From positions 1 to 64,000 of the forward strand of contig JBAXSI010000003.1 of the NCBI GenBank assembly GCA_037130755.1: DNA of 64,000 bases, in the 5' to 3' direction. This document shows positions 34,670 through 42,186 of this stretch, in pieces. The number at the start of each line of letters is the position of its first letter. The stretch's first letter is position 1. The position numbers and the translations under genes are program-made. Source of the DNA: UBA10649 sp037130755. GTDB taxonomy: Bacteria; Actinomycetota; Actinomycetes; S36-B12. The notes beneath the pieces were generated by a model. That model ran no database searches and had not been told where the DNA came from. It saw only the letters and a program-made list of their open reading frames with translations.

Positions 34670-35486
34670 ACTCGTCGGGGTTCGGACCCGTGCGCTGCCC
34701 GGACTCCAGCCGCGCGATGACGGCGAAGTCCTCCTCGTCGAGGCCGAAGTCGAAGACGTCGATGTTCTGCCGGATGCGCTCAGGGGTGACCGACTTGGGC
34801 AGCACGATGTTCCCGAGTTCCAGGTGCCAGCGGATCATCACCTGCGCCGGGGTCTTGCCGTACTTGGCGCCGACGGCCGCCAGTGACGGCGCCTCAAGCA
34901 GCTGACCTGACGCCAGCGGGCTCCAGGCCTCGGTGAGGATGCCGTGCTGGGCGTTGAAGGCGCGGACCTCCGCCTGCGGCAGCCACGGATGCAGCTCGAT
35001 CTGGTCGACGACCGGCACGACGCCGAACCGGTCGATGATGGACTCCAGGTGCGGCACGTGGAAGTTGGAGACACCCACCGAACGGGCCACCCCGCGCTCG
35101 CGCAGCGCGAGGACGGCGTCCCACGTGGCGAGGTAGTCGCCAGTGGCGGGCGAGGGCCAGTGCACGAGGTACAGGTCGACATAGTCCAGGCCGAGCAGCC
35201 CGATGGACGCGTCGAAGGCGCGCAGCGTGGCGTCGTAGCCGTGGTCGGTGTTCCAGACCTTGGTCGTGATGAACAGGTCCTCGCGCGCAAGCCCGCTGCG
35301 CGCGATCGCCTCGCCGACGCCGCGCTCGTTCTCGTAGACGGCCGCGGTGTCGACGTGCCGGTAGCCGGCCTCGAAGGCAGCGAGGGTCGCGTCGACGACG
35401 ACGTCATCGGGCACCTGCCAGACCCCGAAGCCGATCTGCGGGATGGCGTGACCGTCGTTCATGGCAAGTGCGGGTACAGACGTCAT
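34662..35486 (-). CDS. aldo/keto reductase (2,5-diketogluconate reductase-like)
   Basis: The protein has 274 residues in the AKR TIM-barrel family with the tetrad visible: Asp/Tyr in DTAAVYENERGVGEA, Lys in FITTKVWN, His in LYLVHWPSP. The NADPH-binding end shows VLPKSVTPERIRQN. It starts 10 bp after the lexA stop on the same strand, so it is probably cotranscribed with lexA. Convergent with dinG, with the stops overlapping by 8 nt. Substrate unknown. Confidence 0.88.
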   Translation of the reverse strand: MTSVPALAMNDGHAIPQIGFGVWQVPDDVVVDATLAAFEAGYRHVDTAAVYENERGVGEAIARSGLAREDLFITTKVWNTDHGYDATLRAFDASIGLLGLDYVDLYLVHWPSPATGDYLATWDAVLALRERGVARSVGVSNFHVPHLESIIDRFGVVPVVDQIELHPWLPQAEVRAFNAQHGILTEAWSPLASGQLLEAPSLAAVGAKYGKTPAQVMIRWHLELGNIVLPKSVTPERIRQNIDVFDFGLDEEDFAVIARLESGQRTGPNPDEFM

Positions 35487-35496
35487 GCCGAGAACC

Positions 35497-36222
35497 TTAG
35501 AGGCGTCGCAGCACCGTGACGACCTTGCCCATGATGGTGGCCTCGTCGCCCAGGATCGGGGCGTACGCGGGGTTGTGCGGCATCAGCCACGCGTGGCCGT
35601 CGCGGCGCTTGAAGGTCTTGACGGTGGCCTCGTCATCGAGCAGGGCCGCGACGATGTCGCCGTTGTCGGCGGTGTTCTGCTGTCGGACAACGACCCAGTC
35701 GCCGTCGCAGATCGCCGCGTCGACCATCGAGTCGCCGACCACCTTGAGCAAGAACAGCTCGCCGTCGCCTACGAGCTCGCGGGGAAGCGGGAAGACCTCC
35801 TCGATGTGCTGCTCGGCCAGGATCGGCCCGCCGGCGGCGATCCGCCCGACGACGGGCACATAGGCGGTGGCAGGCAGTTCGCGCTCATCCTCGACGACCG
35901 GGCGCAGCCGTGTGCTGCGTGACGGCGAGCCCGGAGCCGCCGCCGGAGCAACGGACGGGGCCGCCGGCAGGTCAGCGACGACCAGCGCCCGCGGACGGTT
36001 GGGGTCGCGACGCAGGAAGCCCATGCGCTCAAGGGTCGTCAGCTGGTGCGCCACGCTGCTCGGGGAGGTCAGGCCGACGCCCTCGCCGATCTCACGGACG
36101 CTCGGGGGATAGCCCTGCCGCTCCACGGTGTCGCGGATGACGGTGAGGATGGCCCGCTGCCGGGGTGTCAGGCCGCTCTCGTCGGCGGGGCCGTCGGGCA
36201 GTTCGGAGATTCGAGCGACCAC
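35497..36222 (-). CDS. lexA: LexA SOS repressor
   Basis: The protein has 241 residues. The winged helix lies at about 17-80 (YPPSVREIGEGVGLTSPSSVAHQL), the self-cleavage bond A130-G131 is in RIAAGGPI, and the catalytic pair is S165 (GDSM) and K202 (TVKTF). The linker (84-115) is long and Ala/Pro-rich, as in actinomycetes. GTG 36222 has AAAGGGAT upstream; an ATG 8 nt further upstream is out of frame. Three SOS boxes lie in its upstream region. Confidence 0.96.
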   Translation of the reverse strand: MVARISELPDGPADESGLTPRQRAILTVIRDTVERQGYPPSVREIGEGVGLTSPSSVAHQLTTLERMGFLRRDPNRPRALVVADLPAAPSVAPAAAPGSPSRSTRLRPVVEDERELPATAYVPVVGRIAAGGPILAEQHIEEVFPLPRELVGDGELFLLKVVGDSMVDAAICDGDWVVVRQQNTADNGDIVAALLDDEATVKTFKRRDGHAWLMPHNPAYAPILGDEATIMGKVVTVLRRL

Positions 36223-36324
36223 GGATCCATCCCTTTCGTCGTCGGCCGGCGTCCGGACGGGGTCCGCGATGTCAGACCCCTGCGCCAGCCTTCGTGAGGC
36301 ACGTTAGCCAGTGTTCGAAAGAAA

Positions 36325-36342
36325 TTCAAACATATGTTCGAA
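36325..36342. promoter_or_regulatory. SOS (LexA) box 1, lexA proximal
   Basis: The sequence TTCAAACATATGTTCGAA is a near-perfect palindrome that fits the actinobacterial SOS box (CGAAC-N4-GTTCG) with one mismatch in the left arm. It lies 103 bp upstream of the lexA start and should give autoregulation. Confidence 0.8.
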
Positions 36343-36379
36343 TGTCGGCTGGACGTGTCGCACCTCACGTGCTACAAAT

Positions 36380-36409
36380 CGTACAGGTGTTCGATCGTAC
36401 ATGCGTTCG
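36380..36409. promoter_or_regulatory. SOS (LexA) boxes 2 and 3, LysM-gene proximal
   Basis: CGTACAGGTGTTCG (36380-36393) and CGTACATGCGTTCG (36396-36409) are two SOS-like 14-mers 16 bp apart. They carry the same single change (CGTAC for CGAAC) in the left arm and are perfect in the right arm. They lie 38 bp upstream of the LysM gene start, so that gene is likely SOS-controlled. Confidence 0.7.
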
Positions 36410-36446
36410 AACCGGAACTGAATCGAAAAGCAGAAAGGCGACTCCC

Positions 36447-36848
36447 ATGGCACTCGCGGCTCCCTTCCCCGCCGCCGGCCGCACCCACCGCGTGCGTCCG
36501 GTCCCGGCAGCCCGATCCACTCGCTCGACCACCTCGGCGTACGCAGGGGTTCGGCTCACCAGTCGCGGTCGGGCTCTTCTCATGCTTGGCAGCGCCCTGT
36601 TCCTGCTGCTGGCGATCATTGCCTCGGGTCGCTTCACTGCCGATGCTGGCAGCGCTGCGCCGGCCAGGGCGGCCACCTCGGTGGTCGTGGTCCAGTCAGG
36701 GGAGAACCTCTGGCAGATCGCCCGCAGGCTGGCGCCGGGAGCCGATCCGCGGGAGATCGTCACCCAGCTGCGCGTCCTGAACCATCTGGGCTCGACGCCG
36801 GTGGAGGCCGGGCAGTCCATCGTGGTCCCGGCCTACGACACGCCGTAA
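36447..36848 (+). CDS. LysM membrane protein next to lexA (DivS/ChiZ-like, SOS cell-division inhibitor candidate)
   Basis: The protein has 133 residues: a basic N-terminus, one membrane segment (about 43-62, LLMLGSALFLLLAIIASG) and an extracytoplasmic LysM domain (about 78-128, VVVQSGENLWQIARRL to GQSIVVPAY). The size, topology and place, divergent from lexA behind SOS boxes, match the DivS (Corynebacterium) and Rv2719c/ChiZ (Mycobacterium) proteins that delay division during the SOS response. ATG 36447 follows AAAGG. The function is inferred from this synteny. Confidence 0.82.
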   Translation: MALAAPFPAAGRTHRVRPVPAARSTRSTTSAYAGVRLTSRGRALLMLGSALFLLLAIIASGRFTADAGSAAPARAATSVVVVQSGENLWQIARRLAPGADPREIVTQLRVLNHLGSTPVEAGQSIVVPAYDTP

Positions 36849-36903
36849 TTCGGACAACTCGCCGTTTGCCTTGCTAACGGCCTTGTGACGGAGTACGTTC
36901 TAA

Positions 36904-36951
36904 CCCCTAGATGTAGTAGTCACAACCGTGTGTTTCATCAACAGGTTGTGG
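36904..36951. promoter_or_regulatory. two candidate NrdR boxes upstream of nrdR-nrdJ
   Basis: CCCCTAGATGTAGTAG (36904-36919) and CATCAACAGGTTGTGG (36936-36951) both keep the core CWAnAnnTWGT of NrdR boxes and start 32 bp apart, the spacing typical of paired NrdR sites. They lie upstream of the nrdR start. A further CATCAACAGGT copy follows at 36957-36967, and TCATCCACA at 36967-36975 resembles a DnaA box. Confidence 0.6.
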
Positions 36952-37069
36952 TTCCGCATCAACAGGTCATCCACAGGCCTTCCCCAGGTTCCTCCCCAGA
37001 GGTGGACCAGAAGGCCCACGGATGTGACGCAAGTCAACGAATGTGGCCACTGGGAAGGGGGTGTACGAC

Positions 37070-37591
37070 ATGCGGTGCCCGTTCTGCAAGACCGAGGACT
37101 CCCGGGTCGTGGACTCCCGCACCATCGATGATGGCCTGGCCATCCGCCGGCGACGCGAGTGCGCCGGCTGTGGCCGACGCTTCACCACGGCGGAGACGTC
37201 GGTGCTCTACGTAGCCAAGCGGTCCGGTGCCACAGAGCCGTTCAGCCGTGCCAAGGTCGTCAGCGGCGTGCGCAAGGCCTGCCAGGGCCGCCCGGTCAGC
37301 GACGACGACCTCGCCCTGCTGGCCCAGCAGGTGGAGGACACGCTGCGGGCGACCGGCAGCGCCGAGATCCCCGCCATGGAGGTGGGCCTGGCCATCCTGG
37401 GCCCGCTGCGCGAGCTCGACGAGGTCGCCTACCTCCGGTTCGCGTCCGTCTACCGCTCCTTCGACAACCTCGACGACTTCGAGGCCGAGATCGCCCTGCT
37501 GCGCGCCGAGGGCGAACCGACCGGGCGCGAGCCGCACACCGGCGTCTCCGCACCGACGACCGCCGGTCCGACGACTTCCCTTAACCAGTAA
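37070..37591 (+). CDS. nrdR: transcriptional repressor NrdR
   Basis: The protein has 173 residues. The N-terminal zinc ribbon uses C3, C6, C31 and C34 (MRCPFCKTED, ECAGCGRRF), and the ATP-cone domain follows at about 47-137. NrdR senses ATP/dATP and represses ribonucleotide reductase genes. ATG 37070 fits the conserved MxCPxC start and has AAGGGGG upstream; a longer in-frame reading from 37043 does not match the family. Confidence 0.95.
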   Translation: MRCPFCKTEDSRVVDSRTIDDGLAIRRRRECAGCGRRFTTAETSVLYVAKRSGATEPFSRAKVVSGVRKACQGRPVSDDDLALLAQQVEDTLRATGSAEIPAMEVGLAILGPLRELDEVAYLRFASVYRSFDNLDDFEAEIALLRAEGEPTGREPHTGVSAPTTAGPTTSLNQ

Positions 37592-37619
37592 CCGCTCAGC
37601 GAGGAAGAAAGGCACCACC

Positions 37620-40478
37620 ATGTCAGTGAGCACCAGCCAGGCCGAGACGTTCGTCCACAACACCCTTGGCAACCCCGGCCTGACGATCGAGCGGTTGTAC
37701 ACGACCGAGGGCGTCCACCCCTACGACCAGCTCACGTGGGAGCGACGCGACGTCCTGCAGACCAACTGGAAGACCGGCGACGTCGTCTTCGAGCAGCGCG
37801 GCGTGGAGTTCCCTGACTTCTGGAGCGTCAACGCCTCCACCATCGTCACGACCAAGTACTTCCGCGGCGCCGTCGGCACCGATCAGCGCGAGTGGAGCCT
37901 GCGCCAACTGGTCGACCGGGTCGTCCTCACCTACGTGAAGGCAGGCCGCGAGCACGGCTACTTCGCGACCGAGAACGACGCGATCGTGTTCGAGCACGAG
38001 CTCACCTACATGCTCGTGCACCAGGTGTTCAGCTTCAACTCACCGGTGTGGTTCAACGTCGGCACGGTGTCGCCGCAGCAGGTCAGCGCCTGTTTCATCC
38101 TCGCGGTCGACGACACGATGGACTCGATCCTGAACTGGTACAAGGAGGAGGGCCTGATCTTCAAGGGCGGCTCCGGCGCCGGGCTGAACCTCTCGCGCAT
38201 CCGTTCGAGCAAGGAACTGCTGAAGTCCTCAGGCGGAACCGCCTCCGGTCCGGTCTCCTTCATGCGTGGCGCCGACGCCAGCGCCGGCACCATCAAGTCC
38301 GGTGGCGCCACCCGCCGCGCCGCGAAGATGGTCGTTCTCGACATCGATCACCCCGACATCGAGGAGTTCATCGAGACCAAGGTGCGCGAGGAGGACAAGA
38401 TCCGCGTCCTTCGCGACGCCGGCTACGACATGGACCTCGGCGGCCGCGACATCACCTCGGTGCAGTACCAGAACGCCAACAACTCGGTGCGTGTCTCCGA
38501 CCTGTTCATGAACGCGGTGGAGAACGGCGAGCCGTTCGGCCTGACCGCTCGCACCAACGGCGAGATCATCGAGACGGTCGATGCGAAGAAGCTCTTCCGC
38601 ACTGTCGCTGAGGCGGCGTGGGCGTGCGCCGACCCGGGCATCCAGTACGACGACACGATCAACGACTGGCACACCAACCCCGAGACCGGCCGCATCAATG
38701 CGTCCAACCCCTGCTCGGAGTACATGAGCCTCGACAACTCGTCCTGCAACCTGGCCTCGCTGAACCTGCTGACGTTCCTGAAGGAAGACGACACGTTCGA
38801 TGCCGAGCGCTTCGCTCGCGCGGTCGAGTTCGTCATCACCGCCATGGACATCTCCATCTGCTTCGCGGACTTCCCGACGGCGGCGATCGGCGACACCACG
38901 CGCAGGTACCGCCAGCTCGGCGTGGGCTACGCCAACCTCGGTGCGCTCCTTATGGCGACCGGCCTGCCCTACGACTCCGATGCAGGGCGTTCGTTCGCAG
39001 CTGCGATCACCAGCCTCATGACCGGCACCGCCTACAAGCGCAGCGCCGAGCTGGCCGGCATCGTCGGTCCCTACGAGGGCTACGCGCGCAACATCGACGG
39101 TCACCGTCGCGTCATGCGCAAGCACGCAGCCGCCAACGACAACGTGCGTTCGACCAGCGGCCTGGACGGCGATGTCCTCAAGGTCGCGAACAAGTCATGG
39201 GAGGAGGGGCTGCGCATCGGCGAGCAGAATGGCTGGCGCAACGCGCAGGCCTCGGTGCTCGCCCCGACCGGGACCATCGGCTTCATGATGGACTGCGACA
39301 CCACCGGCATCGAGCCCGACTTCTCCCTGGTGAAGTTCAAGAAGCTCGTCGGTGGCGGTTCGATGCAGATCGTCAACCAGACGATCCCACGTGCGCTGCG
39401 CCGGCTGGGATACGCCGAGGAGACCATCGAGGCCATCGTCGAGTTCATCGGCGAGCACGGTCACGTGATCGATGCTCCCGGCCTCAAGCCCGAGCACTAC
39501 GCGGTCTTCGACTGCGCGATGGGCGTGCGCTCGATCACGCCGATGGGACATGTGCGGATGATGGCTGCGGTCCAGCCGTTCATCTCCGGAGCGATCTCCA
39601 AGACGGTCAACATGCCCGAGACCGCCACGATCGACGAGGTCGAGGAGATCTACTTCGAAGGCTGGAAGTACGGCCTGAAGGCCCTGGCCATCTACCGCGA
39701 CAACTGCAAGGTGGGCCAGCCCCTCAGCGATGCCAAGGCCAAGAAGGTCGACGAGATCGTTGATGTCACGGCCGAGGCCGTGGCGGCAGCGATCGCCGCT
39801 CAGCCGGTTCGCCGTCGGCTTCCCAAGAGCCGGCCGAGCGTGACCACCAGCTTCTCGGTCGCCGGTGCGGAGGGCTACATGACCGCAGGCTCATACCCCG
39901 ACAACGGCCTGGGCGAGGTCTTTCTCAAGCTCGGCAAGCAGGGATCGACCCTGGCCGGTGTCATGGATGCGTTCTCGATCGCGATCAGCATTGCGATCCA
40001 GTACGGCGTGCCACTGGAGGCGTTCGTCAGCAAGTTCGTCAACATGCGGTTCGAGCCTGCCGGTATGACTGACGATCCAGACATCCGGATCTCGCAGTCG
40101 ATCATGGACTACATCTTCCGTCGCCTGGCGCTGGACTACCTGCCGTACGAGAAGCGTGAGGCGCTCGGCATCTTCACCGCCGACGAGCGCGCCGCCACGG
40201 TGGCGGCCACCTATGGCCAGGCTGCGCCTGCAGCGTCGGCTGATCTGGACGTCGCGATCGGTGAGGCAGCTGGACAGGGAGAGGCTGTCGCTGAGCTCAG
40301 CGAGAACGCGGCTGTTCGCCCGACGGTCAGCAAGGCGCACTCCAGCGCCGAGCTGCTCGAGGAGATCACCGGTACTGCATCGGATGCACCCCTGTGCATG
40401 ACCTGCGGTATCAAGATGCGGCCCGCTGGTTCCTGCTACGTCTGCGAGGGCTGCGGGAGCACGTCCGGCTGCAGCTGA
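37620..40478 (+). CDS. nrdJ: adenosylcobalamin-dependent (class II) ribonucleotide reductase
   Basis: The protein has 952 residues. It reduces ribonucleotides using adenosylcobalamin. Visible are SACFILAVDD (first redox Cys, about 158), GGSGAGLNLSRIRSS, NPCSEYMSLDNSSCNLASLNL region (active-site Cys about 364; shown only in part by position) and a C-terminal cysteine tail (CMTCGIKMRPAGSCYVCEGC). It begins 28 bp after nrdR with AAAGG upstream of ATG 37620, forming the nrdR-nrdJ operon usual in actinomycetes. It adds a second B12-dependent process to the window. Confidence 0.96.
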   Translation: MSVSTSQAETFVHNTLGNPGLTIERLYTTEGVHPYDQLTWERRDVLQTNWKTGDVVFEQRGVEFPDFWSVNASTIVTTKYFRGAVGTDQREWSLRQLVDRVVLTYVKAGREHGYFATENDAIVFEHELTYMLVHQVFSFNSPVWFNVGTVSPQQVSACFILAVDDTMDSILNWYKEEGLIFKGGSGAGLNLSRIRSSKELLKSSGGTASGPVSFMRGADASAGTIKSGGATRRAAKMVVLDIDHPDIEEFIETKVREEDKIRVLRDAGYDMDLGGRDITSVQYQNANNSVRVSDLFMNAVENGEPFGLTARTNGEIIETVDAKKLFRTVAEAAWACADPGIQYDDTINDWHTNPETGRINASNPCSEYMSLDNSSCNLASLNLLTFLKEDDTFDAERFARAVEFVITAMDISICFADFPTAAIGDTTRRYRQLGVGYANLGALLMATGLPYDSDAGRSFAAAITSLMTGTAYKRSAELAGIVGPYEGYARNIDGHRRVMRKHAAANDNVRSTSGLDGDVLKVANKSWEEGLRIGEQNGWRNAQASVLAPTGTIGFMMDCDTTGIEPDFSLVKFKKLVGGGSMQIVNQTIPRALRRLGYAEETIEAIVEFIGEHGHVIDAPGLKPEHYAVFDCAMGVRSITPMGHVRMMAAVQPFISGAISKTVNMPETATIDEVEEIYFEGWKYGLKALAIYRDNCKVGQPLSDAKAKKVDEIVDVTAEAVAAAIAAQPVRRRLPKSRPSVTTSFSVAGAEGYMTAGSYPDNGLGEVFLKLGKQGSTLAGVMDAFSIAISIAIQYGVPLEAFVSKFVNMRFEPAGMTDDPDIRISQSIMDYIFRRLALDYLPYEKREALGIFTADERAATVAATYGQAAPAASADLDVAIGEAAGQGEAVAELSENAAVRPTVSKAHSSAELLEEITGTASDAPLCMTCGIKMRPAGSCYVCEGCGSTSGCS

Positions 40479-40496
40479 TGTGAAGTTGCATAGAAA

Positions 40497-40522
40497 CCGG
40501 AACTCGGTTTGCACCGTTCCGG
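40497..40522 (+). terminator. hairpin after nrdJ
   Basis: CCGGAAC (40497-40503) pairs with GTTCCGG (40516-40522), and GGT/ACC extend the stem around a TTGC loop with a 2-nt bulge. It is 18 bp after the nrdJ stop. There is no T-run, as often in high-GC genomes. Confidence 0.5.
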
Positions 40523-40574
40523 AAGTCGAGTGACCCCGCCGCGGTGGAACGAGATGGACCAAGTCGGCCCATCC

Positions 40575-40620
40575 GTGTCACGCCGATCTGAGCATCAGTC
40601 CGCTTTGGTCGGCGTGACAC
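40575..40620. repeat. 12-bp inverted repeat between convergent genes
   Basis: GTGTCACGCCGA (40575-40586) recurs inverted as TCGGCGTGACAC (40609-40620) with a 22-nt spacer. It lies 31 bp beyond the end of the serine hydrolase gene on its downstream side and may end its transcript. The long spacer also allows an operator-like reading. Confidence 0.5.
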
Positions 40621-40651
40621 CGAGCGTGCGGGCATTGGTTGACTGACGCCG

Positions 40652-41791
40652 CTAGAACAGGGTCTTCGCGTACGCCGCGAGGTAGTCGGGGAACACGGTC
40701 GGCCCGAACGCGCCTACCGCATTCATCAGGCTTGACGTGTCGTTCACGGCGATTGCGACGACGTCCCCGGTTTTCGGGTTGCACGTGACCAGGGCCTCAT
40801 ATCCGATGCCCTGACCGGTGTGACCCCAATAACCGTCTTGATGGATGATGCCGAGGCCGTAGTTCCCCGCGTCAATCTTGTGGGTCTTCTCGCGCTGCGC
40901 GATCATCGCGGGAGATAGGTACTTGTTCCCTGCGCAGGATTTCGCCCACGTGTACAGGTCGGGCAGTGTCGCGTACGCGCCGCCGCCTTCACGCCCCCAC
41001 GTCATCGGCCATGCGGTCACGTCCGTGTCCGCGTTCAAAGCCGGGTTCACCGTGGCGGCCTTCGGCCCGTACTCCGCGCCGAGGTACCCGTGCGTCGCCG
41101 GGGCAGGCTTCGTCCCGATGACGGTGAGGAGGCTGTCCTTCATCCCGGCCTGCTTCAACACACCGTTCACCAGCCCGATCGGGGACCGGCCGGTCACTTC
41201 CCGCATCACGTCACCGAGGATGATGTAGTTCGTCGTCGAGTAGCCGCCCTCTTTCGGCATTGGCTTCGCGGCGAAACCCATCTTCACCAGTTCAGGCCGC
41301 GTGAACAGCGTGGTCGGGTCGGCAAACACCTTCATGACGGACGTGTCCGCGTAGTCCCCGATGCGGGTGTTCATCGATAGGAGTTCCCGGACCGTGTAGT
41401 TCGCGGCCTTCGGGTATCGCTTTGCTACCCGCGGGGCCGCCTTCTTCACCGTGTCATCGAGTCCGATGACGCCTTTCTGGACCTGCTGGAGCACTGCGGT
41501 GGCGAACGCGGTCTTCGTGATCGACCCGATCTCGAAGTGGTCCTTGACTGTCGCGGGAACCCCCGGGGACGCTTCCCCGTAGGCCTTCATCTGTACACCG
41601 GTCTTCGCGTTGTACACGGCGACATACACGGCGGACGAGGTGCCGTCCGTCGCGAGGTACTTCGCGGCGGCAGCATCCATTGCGGTCGTGTCCGGTGCAG
41701 CCAACGCCGGTGAAGTGAGCGGGGCGAGGGAGACGAGTACTGCCGCGATGGCACCCCCGACAACGAGTGAACGCGTCCTCTTGAGATTCAT
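40652..41791 (-). CDS. secreted serine beta-lactamase/DD-peptidase-like hydrolase
   Basis: The protein has 379 residues. A signal peptide (about 1-31, ending PALA) precedes a class C beta-lactamase-like domain with S90-I-T-K93, the YSTTNY region at 184-189 and GHTGQG. In classical members the second motif is Y-x-N; here the third position is Thr, as in some esterase or DD-peptidase relatives. It could be a D-Ala-D-Ala carboxypeptidase or esterase; resistance activity should not be assumed. ATG 41791. It stands alone between convergent nrdJ and the divergent LAL regulator. Confidence 0.82.
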   Translation of the reverse strand: MNLKRTRSLVVGGAIAAVLVSLAPLTSPALAAPDTTAMDAAAAKYLATDGTSSAVYVAVYNAKTGVQMKAYGEASPGVPATVKDHFEIGSITKTAFATAVLQQVQKGVIGLDDTVKKAAPRVAKRYPKAANYTVRELLSMNTRIGDYADTSVMKVFADPTTLFTRPELVKMGFAAKPMPKEGGYSTTNYIILGDVMREVTGRSPIGLVNGVLKQAGMKDSLLTVIGTKPAPATHGYLGAEYGPKAATVNPALNADTDVTAWPMTWGREGGGAYATLPDLYTWAKSCAGNKYLSPAMIAQREKTHKIDAGNYGLGIIHQDGYWGHTGQGIGYEALVTCNPKTGDVVAIAVNDTSSLMNAVGAFGPTVFPDYLAAYAKTLF

Positions 41792-42186
41792 GGCCTACCC
41801 CTCAATCCCGATTCCGCACCGCCCACAGCGATCGCACTACCGGAAGTATCGGAACACCCGTGCCATTCTCAACCGCTACGTGGTCCCTCATTCCGGAAGG
41901 CCCGAGCCGGGCACCGACGTGATCCGGCTTCCCTGCAACTTCACAGCTGACCCGAAGGAACTGCGTCCTGTTCGCCAGGGCAGGCAAGGCAATGCGAGGG
42001 GCCTCCCACCAGATCACGGTGGAGGCCCCTCGCATTGTGAATCGGTGACCTCGTCTGCGTGGGAAGCCTCAACTCCGCGTCCTGAGAACCGCCGCGCAGC
42101 GTCTGCTCGCGGTTCTGATGGCCCCGATCAGACGCATAGGACATAGTGATGGCTCACGAGGCCGTCCACCCGCGGGAGGAGTCAGG
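41792..42186. other. 395-bp non-coding region between divergent genes
   Basis: It separates the hydrolase gene from the LAL regulator. It holds a very strong hairpin at 41991-42036 (separate entry) and the GGAGGAG RBS of the regulator at 42175-42181. Short open frames on both strands have no recognisable similarity or start signals. I see no RNA gene or riboswitch that I can name. Confidence 0.6.
41991..42036. terminator. strong symmetric hairpin in a divergent intergenic region
   Basis: The 16-nt arm AATGCGAGGGGCCTCC (41991-42006) is matched perfectly by GGAGGCCCCTCGCATT (42021-42036), and ACC/GGT extend the pairing inside around an AGATCAC loop. It would terminate in either direction by structure. 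Neither side has a gene that should end here, so it may be a leader element of the LAL regulator, 150 bp before its start, or end an unannotated transcript. Confidence 0.6.

Noticed and set aside
37041..37072. GCCACTGGGAAGG before nrdR, resembling part of a cobalamin riboswitch
   Set aside because: The B12-box (GCC-GGAGACC type) and remaining conserved elements are absent, and the sequence ends at the start codon. Chance match, though the B12-dependent reductase makes it tempting.
40652..41791. Antibiotic resistance beta-lactamase
   Set aside because: The fold and SxxK are present, but the second motif has Thr for Asn, and many such proteins are DD-peptidases or esterases. Only a broad call is justified.
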